In this document: in pieces, positions 1 through 9,996 of the stretch
Numbering within the stretch: position 1 is the first letter of the stretch
How the letters are laid out: each line of letters opens with the position of its first letter
Source of the DNA: Drechslerella dactyloides
Lineage: Eukaryota > Ascomycota > Orbiliomycetes > Orbiliales > Orbiliaceae
DNA: 64,000 bases
NCBI GenBank assembly: GCA_020064725.1
Contig: JAGTWJ010000001.1
Coordinates: forward strand, 1,488,001 to 1,552,000
Direction of reading: 5' to 3'
Position numbers and translations under genes: made by a program
Notes under the pieces: model-generated
Told to the model about the DNA's origin: nothing
What the model saw: the letters and a program-made list of their open reading frames with translations, nothing else
Database searches by the model: none

Positions 1-659
1 GACGGGGATGTATTCGAGTTCACGGACGACCTGGACCCGGATCAGACGATTGGCGAGATGCAAGGCATCTACTTTGCGCGTACGTATACATGCATTTGCA
101 CAGAGCCGGCGAATTCATAGTGTTCTTACCATCCATCATGATCACAAAACCCCGAGCACGTATTGTGCATAGCAATGGAGGTGTGATAAATTATGTTAAA
201 ACAGGGATATAAATTGTAGAGCTGGACGCACAATTACCGGGAGCACCGATGCGGAACCACCCACGCTGGACGTACGAACTCAACATCAACGAGCACGTCC
301 TCTACGCCATGCGTCGGATAGCCGGGAACCTCCTGCAACCGCTCTCAGTCATCGAGCGGTATCTTCGACCGCGACTGCTGCCGGCGGCGGGGGACATACG
401 ACACGCACGGATTCATACGTTCATTCGGCGGGGCACCGTGCTCAAGATCAGGATCTTTGACGAGCGTGGGGTGCAGAAGGTTTGGGATGAGAATCTGCGG
501 TCGTGGCGGAACGCGGGGGATGGGGAGATGTTGCCGGGTCTGTATTTGTGGAAGGCCCCGGAGGAAGAGAGGGTGGATCTGGACGCGCTGATAGCGAAGA
601 TGGGCTGGAAGCGTTCGCCGTACTGGTGGCAGCTGGACCGGGGGTTGCGCATTGTGTAA
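1..659 (+). CDS. 3' end of an unrecognised gene (two exons visible)
   Basis: The reading frame is open from the left edge to about position 79. A GT donor starts at 80, an AG acceptor ends at 219, and the frame resumes at 220 and stops with TAA at 657-659. The intron phase matches: one base before, two after. About 170 C-terminal residues are visible. They begin with an acidic stretch (DGDVFEFTDDLD) and end in a Trp- and Arg-rich segment with KRSPYWWQLDRG. I recognise no domain. The start and most of the protein lie left of the window, so function cannot be stated. The clean splice and the high GC of the second exon argue that it is a real gene end. Confidence 0.65.
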
Positions 660-1149
660 CGTAGAATTACGTGAGTTCTGGAGGCTGTGTGAGACAGACG
701 TCGAGAAAATGGGAGCGAGTTGGCTGCATTTGCCAGATTTGGGAGCGCGCGCTGACTAAGCGCGCTGTCTCATGCAACACTCGCAACACATTCTGCTTTG
801 GGCTAGCTGGCCGTGGGTTTTTTCATTTCCATTTCTCATTTTTACGATTTCGTCGTCTGGCGCAGGACAGCTGGCCACCCCTGCCGACAGGGCAGCTGGC
901 CCTTGTCACCCGCTCCCCCCCTCCATCTCATCTCATCCTATCCCATCGTCACTCTCCTTCTGTCCGTTCAATTCTATTCTTTCGTTTGTTCATTCAGTTC
1001 GGTCGCCTTGCATTCGTTCATTCACTCCTTCGCTGTCTTGTTCTTCGCCGACTTCCTTCGTCGGCCTTATCGTTCGGTTTGCTAGCCATAGAATCAATCT
1101 GCGCGTAAGCCCTATATATTGGACTCCTGGTCGCTGGTCTAGATCTGCC
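660..1149. other. Spacer and promoter of the BTB gene
   Basis: No supported gene. From about 890 to 1090 the plus strand is strongly pyrimidine-rich, as is usual just upstream of fungal transcripts. A weak TATA-like CTATATATTG lies near 1110, about 40 bases before the chosen start codon at 1150. The overlapping open frames here are low-complexity products of the C/T-rich tract. Confidence 0.5.
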
Positions 1150-2588
1150 ATGGCCGACATCCCCCCCGAGCGCCTCTGCGCACGATGCAGTGAGTGATTC
1201 CCTCAAGTCTGATATGTATTCAAGCAATTATCCATTCTGCGATACAATATCACACTGTCTGAATGCTCGATGATTGCTCGACCGGCATATTTTCTGACCG
1301 GCGGCGAGTTCTGAGCTAATGCGGGCATGTGAACGCCAGAGGAGCCCCTCCCGACGTGGTCCCGCGAGACCACCCGTGAGCCCGATATCAACTTTGCTCG
1401 TCCGCCTGCCCAGTCGCAGTCCCAGTCGCAACCCTCTGGCAATGCCAGCACTACCGCCGCTACCACTACCATCACCACCGACGGAGCCGTAGACTGCGTT
1501 CCCGACACCGATAGCAACATGGGCGTCCACATAGAGCGTCCACCCCCTGAGAAGGACTACATGCACAGTGTATCGCCGGTATCAGACCTGCTTATCACGC
1601 TGCGCAGCGGGGCCCAACTGCACCGCTTCCTCGTCTCCTCGCAGATTCTGCGCGTCGTCTCCCCCGTCTGGCGTCGCTACCTCGACCCGGAGACTCCCTT
1701 CCGGCGGATGACCGACGTCATGGACGTCGACGGGCGGCCGCACAGCGTCATGTCGCTCGCGGACGACGACGACGACCCGGAAACGCTGCTGTCCGTGCTG
1801 CACGTGCTGCATTTCTCAACAGAGGCGGTGCCGAGCAAGGTTGATTTCGCCCAGTTGCGGGCCTTCGCTGTGCTATGCGACAAGTACGACTGCGTGCACA
1901 TTCTGCGCATGTGGTCGCGCTCCTGGCTGGACCAGTGGGCGCCTGTTGCGCTGGAGCCAGGGTACGAGGACTGGCTGTTTATCGCCAAGGTGTTTGGTGA
2001 CGAGCGGAACGTGAAGGAGCTGGAGGTGCGGTTGGTGGAGGAGAGCAGCTCGCTGAGCGAGTGTGGGTCGTACTTTTTACGCGGGGGTACAGAGGTCCCC
2101 ACCACCCTGATCCCGGAAGCTGTCCTGAGTACGTTCTCCCCAGCACATCTACCAACTACCCAGAAAAGCAAGCCATACACGCATTGCCGTACAAAATACC
2201 ACACTTGAAACACATCCGCTAATGTGATTTTTGTAACTTAGACCGCGTGATGAAGGCGAGGACGGCGGAGCTGCAGCGGCAAATCGGCCTCTGGCGCCGC
2301 TTCCTGCAGACATTTGTGGCGGAAAACAGCGCCCGCGGTTGCCAGAACTGGGACTGCGTCACACTGTCCTACGGTAGCCTGATCCGCAGCGTGGAGCAGT
2401 CGGGGCTGGTGCTCATCTTTAACCACGCGGAGCAGTGGCATGGCACCATCCGCGACTTTGAGGACCGCTCGGCGGGGATACATCTGGCGAACGGCACGCG
2501 GTTCCACGGGTACGGGTGGTGTCCGGTAGAGAATCTGAACGTCGCGCTGAGGGGGGAGCTCGAGCGGCAGAAGGTCGGTTCCGACTAG
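1150..2588 (+). CDS. BTB/POZ domain protein
   Basis: Three exons are proposed: 1150-1189, 1340-2128 and 2242-2588, giving 391 residues; both junctions keep frame. The first exon encodes MADIPPERLCARC. The second has a Thr/Gln-rich linker and then a BTB-like fold: SDLLITLRSG, a segment like the usual LVSSxILRVVSPVW helix, the stretch LSVLHVLHFSTEAVP, and the fungal LRAFAVLCDKYDC helix. The C-terminal exon carries a long helical region (QRQIGLWRRFLQTFVAEN). BTB domains dimerise or bind cullin-3, but most fungal single-BTB proteins have no known role. The start is the first ATG after a pyrimidine-rich leader. I am confident of the domain and less so of the first exon. Confidence 0.8.
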
Positions 2589-2977
2589 GCGTATCATCAT
2601 CGGATCTTGGTATTTGATAGAGTGGTGTTTGGTGGTGATGTAATTGCTGGCTGCTGGGTGTTTATGGGAGTTATGGATGGAGACATTGGCGATGTGATAC
2701 CAAGGATGCATAGAATGTACAACTACCTAATTATTGCTATATTGCGTATCTGTGTTGACAATTTATATTTTGGCAGGTATGATTCTCGTATATTCTATTG
2801 CCCGTATAGGAGGCAATGTCTGCAGTAGCGTTAAATACCAAAAATAGGCGATAAGAGGTCCAGTTCATATCTGAAAACTAGAAAATGCCTTGAATAGCAT
2901 AGTTCCATTCAGACTTTAAACATTGTAGATATATCAAATACAAGTTCATTCGCATTATATTACGGTGCTTCGCCGGA
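2589..2977. other. AT-rich spacer
   Basis: Three-prime flank shared by the BTB gene (plus) and the cysteine-rich locus (minus). I see only AT-rich sequence and no coding signal. Confidence 0.5.
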
Positions 2978-3370
2978 TTAAGCACGGCATTCCAGTAAAT
3001 TGGGAGCCCTTTGACAGATAACTTGCTGTCTAAGATCCTCACGCCGCGTGCAAGTGCCGCCTTTCTTAGGACATTGGCCGTTACAGCAACATGTTTTCGT
3101 TATGCTGCCATCGATACTGCAGCATGACCCGTCCGATAATGACTGGCGTAGAAGTCTCCTAAGTGCATTGCAAGTTGCCCAGCAAGGAAGGGGAGCACAG
3201 CCCCCTCCAGCCGGGGGAGCTTGTGGAACTAAAATTATTCAACCATATGATATAGACTAGCACTTCTCTTAATTTGATATAAGACTAGGGCTGTTACACA
3301 AATGATAGTGCTTACCCGCAACGGCTGTTACTCCAGTCACGGCAAGGAGGAGTGAGATGATAGCTGTATC
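2978..3370 (-). pseudogene. Cysteine-rich secreted peptide locus with disrupted start
   Basis: On the minus strand a frame from 3228 to a TAA at 2978-2980 encodes 82 residues with 12 cysteines, including CC, CCC and GQCPKKGGTC arrangements. Upstream, GTAAGC (donor at 3315) and TTTTAG (acceptor ending at 3229) bound an 87-base intron. Across it the phase fits an exon (3316 to about 3370) whose translation TAIISLLLAVTGVTAVA looks exactly like the core and cleavage site of a signal peptide. No ATG exists in that frame: a TGA lies at 3379-3377 and no methionine follows it. Either the start was lost by small mutations or a further 5' exon was missed. The pattern suggests a small disulfide-stabilised secreted peptide (effector, antimicrobial or similar), but I recognise no family. 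Confidence 0.45.
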
Positions 3371-4890
3371 AAATCTTCAAATTTTTAGGTGCTTGTTTAA
3401 AGGTATAAATCTATTTTTGCAAACTGCCGCGTAATCTGGTTGTTGTCTGTTTTTAGTTGTCTCGCAAGCCAGACACCTTCCGTTTTTAGGAAGTATTGAA
3501 CTATTGATGAAGACTGGGTTAGATTGTGAGAAGTCAAATCTGGTGTGACCTGCGACCTCGAAGGGTTTATATGCATCTTGTTCAACGTTAACAGGATATT
3601 ATGAATTGCACTCAACGTCACTCGGATATGGCTACTCGATATGTATGTTATCGAAAAGGGTTAAGGTATTTCCTAGCTATAGGAGCGAGTCGCATTTGTT
3701 CGGATATTTTCTGATAGTTTTTTTCCGAAGTCACCACAACGCGTCCGGACAGAGTCAATTTCTGCAATAAGACCGGAGTTTAAGATTGGAAATAGCCTAG
3801 CTTTTCAATATAATATTATAATAAGGCGCATAATGCACCTGGATGGCCGAAATGAAATACCGTGGGTGAGCTCATGAGGATTCAAGAAACGCTATCTCTG
3901 CGTTAGGTATCGAGTCTCGTTCGATATCTCAGGCCCTGCAACTTGGACTGGTGCTTCAAACAGACTCACCATGCACCTGGACCCGCTCCTAAACACAGAC
4001 GGGCGAACGGACAAACAAATCGGCAGTTGTGACTCGCCTCCCTCCGTAATAGAAACTAAATCTGGCTAGCTGTTATTAAAACCCCAACGCTAATTAAGAG
4101 CGAATTCATCGCACCGTGCGTTTCTGGATCTGAAAGTGGAGCTTATGTCGTAACTCGCGTTCGAATTGCATATATATTGTGCAGTGGTGGCACGGATCAC
4201 GGAAACAGTGGTATATGTAGTCAGAATGTTATGATATACACCTGCTATTATGCACTTTTAACTTCCCGTGCTCGACAATGTTAAGACCCACCGATATATA
4301 GTACTATAGGTATTTTCCCTATCATAATTTTCGCATTGATCCTCGACTTAGTTTCCTGAACCGTGTGGATGTGGCTTGCAGGAGCAGGTTTCCTTATTAA
4401 CTATGACGAGTCTGCAGACGAGCTGTTATAGAACGCCTTAACAAACAGCTCACAGGAAACACTTCCATTACGGATAAGCGGGCGATGGGAGCGATCGCGC
4501 TGGATATGGGCGAGATGGAGCTGCAGATCTGGCTCCATGCGATCGTTGCGGGGCGGCGGGGAAAGTGATATGATCGTGATATAGCTAGAGAATAGGATAA
4601 GGTGCATGCACGGTGTTGGGCGTGTTGGAATGCGGCGCGCTAGCCAAATGCGGCGGTTGCCTGATAGAGCGGCAACATTATATTTTCTAGAAGTATGAGG
4701 GGCAAGATGACTTTTACGCCAGGGGCATTACTACACAGTATATACGTATAAGGAACATGGAGGAATAGAAGCAAAGATACTTACTTAGTTACATATTTTC
4801 TTACTTACAAATGGTGCGAGGTGGGTGGTTCTGTGTGAATAATCGGATGTCGTTATCCGCTGACTAATTTACTAATGCGGCGAATGAACA
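3371..4890. other. AT-rich spacer
   Basis: Contains the presumed promoter of the cysteine-rich locus on the minus strand (ATATAAACCC near 3570, followed by a C/T-rich leader) and otherwise AT-rich sequence. No gene, repeat family or RNA was recognised. Confidence 0.4.
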
Positions 4891-4891
4891 A

Positions 4892-4926
4892 TTCTTGAAT
4901 TTCCTTGTTGGGCGGCAAGAAGTTTC
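4892..4926 (+). promoter_or_regulatory. Heat-shock elements upstream of the Hsp20 gene
   Basis: TTCTTGAA at 4892-4899 and GAAGTTTC at 4919-4926 each place the inverted units TTC and GAA two bases apart, as in heat-shock elements bound by HSF1. More loosely spaced TTC/GAA units follow to about 5050. They lie 130-165 bases upstream of the TATA box of the small heat-shock protein gene. Confidence 0.5.
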
Positions 4927-5056
4927 TGGCAGCTTCGTCGGCTTTCGCGTAACTTCGAGCAACGCGGCGACTGAATAATCCAACAGGCATGTGTAATAGC
5001 CGCGTCGTAAGCTCGCTGGGCTCTTCTGGCGGCTTCGAGAGAGTGGAACGATGGTG

Positions 5057-5064
5057 TATATAAA
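5057..5064 (+). promoter_or_regulatory. TATA box of the Hsp20 gene
   Basis: TATATAAA at 5057-5064 is followed by a C/T-rich stretch from about 5085, a likely start region. This implies a 5' leader of roughly 200 bases, AT-rich and poor in upstream ATG codons, before the start at 5307. Confidence 0.55.
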
Positions 5065-5306
5065 CGGCCGCAGAAGGCTGTTGAGATTGGTTTTCTCTTT
5101 TTCCAGCAGCATCATCATCTCTCGCAGTCTGAGTATCTCGATCTCACTATTCTCGCCAATCTCGCATAAAATACATTCAATCTAAGATCTCTAAATCTCG
5201 ACCTCAATTTTTGACTTCGATCCTCGCATTATAGACACATTTGCCTTATAAAAACTCAATATCATTGCAATATACCTCAAGAATTTTTGAAAATAAAATA
5301 ATAAAA

Positions 5307-6209
5307 ATGCCGTTCGTCAGATTCGCACCTCTCTCCGACCCCTTCGTCGACCTCCTCTCCGCCGCCCTTGCCGAGGCGACTACCACCCCATCAACCAAAC
5401 ACGCGGCACAAGAATCCTCTTGCGCCTGTGGTGGTAAATGCACCGGCGCCTGCGCGGGCAAGAGCTGCGGACCTGCACAATGCGCCGCGCGAAGCTGCCC
5501 ACCGCGACAGAACCGCGTTGTAAAGCGGGTTATCTCCCCGCGCTTCGACGTGTCGGAGACGGAAGGGAGCTATATCCTCGAGGGCGAGCTACCCGGTGTG
5601 ACGGCTAAGAGCGCAGCCGTGAGCATCGACTTTGACGATGCGCAGACCCTTGTTGTCCGCGGTGAAGTCACACGTGCCAAGCGCGCCTTCCACAAGATCG
5701 CACCTACCACTACCACCACCGACACCGATTCTACCGCCACTGCCGAGTCCACTGCTGTTTCAACCGAGAAGGAGAAGGAGGCAGTCGCAGGAGAAGAGAC
5801 GGTGGTCTACGATGACGCTGCATCAGATAGCAGTAGGAAGCTCCATGCTACCGTTGAAGACGACGTCGACGAATCCGAGACAGCATCCAACGCGTCATTT
5901 GAGGTCGTCGAAGGCCCCACTCGCGCTGAGAAAGGAAAGGCCCCTGCTACGACTGACGTTGAAATGACCGATTCTACTACACCCGCTGAGAAACCCGCCG
6001 CACCAATCACCGAGGAGAAGAAGGAACGCAAGAAGGTGCCGTTGGCGAAATACTGGATCGCCGAGCGGGCGGTCGGTGTTTTCGAGCGACGGTTCAAGTT
6101 CCAAGGGCTCGTTGACACGGAGAAGGTGAAGGCGACGTTGGAGAATGGGCTTCTGACGGTCATCGTACCGAAGCGGGAGCCTGTTATCCGCAGTATCTTT
6201 ATCCAGTGA
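5307..6209 (+). CDS. Hsp20/alpha-crystallin small heat-shock protein with cysteine cluster
   Basis: A single exon encodes 300 residues. ATG 5307 in context AAAAATGCC is preferred to an upstream near-cognate codon. An alpha-crystallin domain starts near residue 75 (RFDVSETEGSYILEGELPGV) and is completed by its C-terminal strands near 240-290 (ERRFKFQGLVD, then KATLENGLLTVIVPK, the GxLxVxxP-type motif). Between the two halves sits an acidic, Ser/Thr/Glu-rich insertion of roughly 110 residues, common in fungal Hsp30-type proteins but long here. Residues 39-64 hold seven cysteines spaced C-x-C-x3-C-x3-C-x4-C-x4-C-x4-C, which is unusual for this family and resembles a metal-binding segment. The expected role is an ATP-independent holdase. 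Upstream heat-shock elements support stress induction. Confidence 0.88.
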   Translation: MPFVRFAPLSDPFVDLLSAALAEATTTPSTKHAAQESSCACGGKCTGACAGKSCGPAQCAARSCPPRQNRVVKRVISPRFDVSETEGSYILEGELPGVTAKSAAVSIDFDDAQTLVVRGEVTRAKRAFHKIAPTTTTTDTDSTATAESTAVSTEKEKEAVAGEETVVYDDAASDSSRKLHATVEDDVDESETASNASFEVVEGPTRAEKGKAPATTDVEMTDSTTPAEKPAAPITEEKKERKKVPLAKYWIAERAVGVFERRFKFQGLVDTEKVKATLENGLLTVIVPKREPVIRSIFIQ

Positions 6210-6631
6210 TCGATTATAAATATAAATATTACCTGAATGGTCGGTCTCTTGTGTTCTACTGTTTTTCTGAATTCGTCGGCGTGTTTTGAGTGGGATTTAT
6301 ATTCAACCGGGCATGGCTGCGGCGTTAATTCTGTTTTCTTTGCTTTTCAATACGATTATACTAGCTAGTATATGCTTTTACTGTTTGCATGCGCGTGTAA
6401 TAACAGTTTTAAATCGATCGATCGAGTTATATATATACAATACGAGCTTTTGATAAGGCGAAAATTCCATCGTAAGCGTGAGACCTTAGGACAGTAGAAT
6501 GGCGAATCATTATAGAACTGGGGGACGGTAGTGTACTCGGGCCGACAGATGATGTCTATTTCTATGCAGCGTATATACATTCGTACAATACATAATACAC
6601 CCCTTATTTACAGCCTCTACGTAAAATCCAA
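6210..6631. other. Convergent 3' flanks
   Basis: AT-rich spacer between the Hsp20 gene (plus) and the mitoribosomal gene (minus). It should contain both polyadenylation regions; I see no gene. Confidence 0.5.
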
Positions 6632-7665
6632 TCACCGATTCGACGTCCGCCGCGCCATCTCGCCGGTCAGGTTGCTCTGTAGGCCGAACGACATGCCCCT
6701 TCCATCGCGCACGGCGTTGCCGCCACCGCCGCCGAAAAGCTGCGGCTGGCTGTCACCCTTACGCTGGTGATACCCGAGCGGCTCTAGCTTGCTCCAGACG
6801 ATCGCCCAGTCGACGCTCTTCCACCAGTTGTCCAAGTATCGCTCCTTCCCATCGAAGCCGTAGTCGAACAACCAGGCGTGCTGCCAAACGTTCACGCACA
6901 GCAGCGGCGTGAATTGCGTCTTGTTCTCCACCGTGCCGTCGTCTAGCATCGTCAGCTTGGACACAAGGTCGTTCTTCGGCGGGGATCCCTCGCTCCCCGG
7001 TGTTGTGGTGTTCATGTCGACCGTTTGGCGGCGGTGGGCGGCGCCGTAGGGTGTGCCCGCGTTGTACGTTGTCAGGATGCGCATCTTGCGGCTTTGGTCG
7101 TCGATGACGAGCCAGACGAATGCGTTGGAGAAGCAGCTGAGCGCGGTGGCGGTCATGGCCTCGCGCAGGACGTCAAAGTCGCCGAAGGAGGAGTTGATGG
7201 TGTTGAGCAGTTGCGTCGTCGGTAGGCCGGGGGTGCCGGAGAGGGCCTCGAAGAAGAAGTGGTTGTTGTGCGCCATGGACGCGTAGTTGAAGACGGCGGC
7301 CAGTTCGCTGTTGCGGGAGGTCATGATGGCGATGTCCAGCGGGTTCTTGTAGGCGAGGTCTGTGCCGGCCGTCAGCACGTTGAGACGGTCGATGATGTGC
7401 GATTGGTATTCCTTCCAGGCGAGCGTGAATTGGCCGGCGGAGTACAGCGGCGGGATGCCGTTGGCGAGATAGGTGCCCTCGTTGAGAATCGTGTTGTGCG
7501 TGAACAGCGAGCGTGATTGGACCTGGGGCGGACGGTAGAGCCGGCGACACTGATCAATTGGCCGGTTAGCTAGCTGTTGATGACGGTATTGGATCAGGAG
7601 GGGAGACATACCAAGCTGGCGCAGTTGCCCAGCAGCCGCGTCGGCCGCAGCCGCGGAGGAGGCAT
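6632..7665 (-). CDS. Mitochondrial small-subunit ribosomal protein, Fe/Mn-SOD fold (mS42/mS43 type)
   Basis: Two exons, 7665-7612 and 7549-6632, encode 323 residues. GTATGT donor and GATCAG acceptor join in phase 0, producing the N-terminus MPPPRLRPTRLLGNCASL followed by RRLYRPP, an Arg-rich, acid-free leader typical of mitochondrial import. A longer open frame that reads through the intron starts at 7825 but lacks such a leader and is not preferred. The body is Fe/Mn superoxide dismutase-like: LAWKEYQSHIIDRLN, FNYASMAHNNHFFFEAL, INSSFGDFDVLREAM and the LLCVNVWQHAWLFDYG segment matching the DVWEHAY site. Metal ligands are only partly kept, as known for yeast Rsm26 and Mrp1, which use this fold as mitoribosome subunits. 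Which of the two it matches was not settled. It diverges from atg5 across 261 bases. Confidence 0.82.
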
Positions 7666-7926
7666 CGTGGCGGATGGCGTGAGGTAAGAAGGTGGAGGTG
7701 AAGCTGGCGATGGACGTTGGCGAACGAGTTTTCCGGGATGGGCGGTTTCGCGGGGCCGATGCGGTCGCTCTTGGCGTCAACCTCCCCGCCATTCCCTCCA
7801 TCCCATCCATCCCATCCCATCCCATCTACTTCCTCGACATCGCTCCACGCCTTCGACGCCGACCATCTCGCGCCACGCCGACGCCCTCACGACGACCGGA
7901 GACAAGTGCCGTCCGGAGCTCTCGCC
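7666..7926. promoter_or_regulatory. Short bidirectional promoter with CCATC repeats
   Basis: Only 261 bases separate the ATG of the mitoribosomal gene (minus) from that of atg5 (plus). The middle holds a CCATC/CCCAT tandem tract at about 7795-7828, and the atg5 side is C-rich. No TATA box is evident, consistent with a housekeeping divergent promoter. Confidence 0.5.
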
Positions 7927-9095
7927 ATGTCGGACGCCCTGCGGCGGGCGGTTTGGGACGGCAGCATCCCGGTGCGCGTACTCCTCGACCCCAGCGAGTG
8001 CCGCATCTTCGACCAGGCCGACGCCTACTACGTACGTCCGCTCCGCTCTCCTCCTTTAACGAGGGATCACGACGGTCGAATGGCAGGATAGAATCACGGC
8101 TTACCGTTCTGGCGGCTCTAGTTCCAGGCCCGCCGCGTGGCGTACCTGCCCTTCTACCTGCCCCGGATCTACCGCTTTTTCGAGCCCTTTCTGATAGACA
8201 AGTCCGTCGCAACGGTCGAGAGCGCCTGGTTCGAGGTCGATAACGCGCCCCTGCGATGGTAGTCCCGCCTCTCCCCTTTTATTGCCGAGGCATCTCGATC
8301 TCGATCCTGCATGTCGTTGTGGGTATGAGCTGATGGCGACTTCATGCAGGCACTGGCCCGTCGGCCTTCTCCACGACTTCTACACAGCTCTCGACCCCAC
8401 AAAGACCGCGACCGCCATCACGCCGCCGACCAACCACGACCGGTCCACCTCCCCGCCTCCTCCTCCTGACCCGGAACCCGGCGTCCCCCAGCTGCCCTGG
8501 ACGATAACCCTTCGCTTCGCCTCCTACCCGCACGACCTGCTCACGACGCTTACTCCGACGTCCACCCACGACAGCTTCATCAACACGGTTAAGGAGGCGG
8601 ACTTTGCGCGGAACGGCACCGCCAAGGCAGTCATGAGCCTGAGCCCCGCAGATTCGCGGCGGCTGTTCGCCAGTCTACAAGACCACGACTTTGACGGCTT
8701 CTGGGGCGTCAGCGACAAGATGCTCAAACACTCCGGCAGCACGGTGCGCAACATCCCGCTGCGCATCTACAACCCGGAGACCAGCCAGGTGATCCAGGGG
8801 AGCGTGCCCGTGCGACAGGCGGCGTCGATTTTGCGTGTGTAGAGGCCCCAATTACCCTTTGAACAACGCCGTGCTAACGACGCTGTTTATCTCAATAGGA
8901 GGCGGTGACCCGCAGACGCTGGGCGGGGCGCTCAACTCGCTGGTGCCAATGCTGTTCCCCTCGCGGCGCAGCGTGGTGCTTGCGCGGCCTGTAATGCACG
9001 GCGTCGTGCTGCCGCTGAGCGTACCGCTCGTGGATTTGATGCAAGAGGCGATGTATCCGGACGGCTTCCTGCATATCACGCTAGCGATGATGTAG
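7927..9095 (+). CDS. atg5: Autophagy protein 5
   Basis: Four exons (7927-8031, 8122-8258, 8350-8834, 8899-9095) encode 307 residues; all three junctions keep frame. The start MSDALRRAVWDGSIPVRVLL and the segments YLPFYLPRIYRFFEPF, HWPVGLLHDFY and VPVRQAASILRGGDPQTL are diagnostic of Atg5. The conserved KEAD motif (NTVKEADFARNG, Lys162 in this model) corresponds to the lysine that receives Atg12. The Atg12-Atg5 conjugate with Atg16 promotes Atg8 lipidation at the phagophore. Length fits fungal Atg5 proteins. The third intron uses a weak GTGTGT donor; the join restores the conserved ILRGGDP sequence, which supports it. The gene shares a divergent promoter with the mitoribosomal gene. Confidence 0.95.
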
Positions 9096-9996
9096 GTCAC
9101 TATTTTATCTTATTTTATTCGAACTTCTTCCTTTCTTTCTGGCGTACATGTGTTCATCATGATTTTGTATACGGAAAACCGAGCGCGAGGCGGGGAGTTG
9201 GAGTTGGTTGAGGGCTGTTGCAGCGATCCATGCATTGCATATGATTCTAATCGAGCGAAGGGATGACGATAATGACACTGCGAGCTCGTATGTGCGGCTG
9301 ACGCACGGGGAGGGGAACGCGGCAGCGGCGAATGCCCAGACGCCGCTGGACCGGTCGCTCGCGTTAGACCGGTCGCTCGACGGCGACGCGGACTGGGTGA
9401 TGCTGTGATGTGCGGCGGGCGGAGGCCTGACCAGGGACCGTGCATGTGGAGTGCTAGCCAGAATCGATCGATAAGCCTCAGCCGTGGCGACGGCTGACTC
9501 AAAGAAGCTTATATTTGTGGCAACGGGGCTTCCTCTATTCTTTCGTATCTTCTCAAATACGACAGGCAAACGGATGCTATTCTGGTGGGGAGAGGCGCGG
9601 CGGTCACAGGGCGTGGGCTCGGGATCGGTAAGCCATAAAACCTGTTTTAGCTCGATCTCCCAATCTATCTGCCGGCGCCCCGCTAAGCGGCGCGCTACCG
9701 CGAGAAAAGGCAACAGCGGCGACGCATCGTTGTGCCCTGAATGCGCTTTCATTGGCGGCCGTTGAATCGTTGACAACGGTAGCTGACAGGATTGGTGTCA
9801 CAGGCGCAGGTGCAGGTTGTGAGGATTCGATCTCGGGCAGTTGGAGTTACGTCAACATCGATGCTGAGGATCGAGATGGGTGTTACTGGGTATTATAAAT
9901 GTCGTCTGCAAACCCATTGCTCGCGCGCGACACCAATATTCTTACACCTACAATCATAATATCACTTTCTGGATAAATTGAGCTATAGCTGTCGTC
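9096..9996. other. Spacer with TATA box of the downstream gene
   Basis: No supported gene. TATAAAT at 9894-9900 lies about 97 bases before the next start codon and is followed by a C/T- and A-rich leader, as expected for a plus-strand promoter. Confidence 0.5.
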
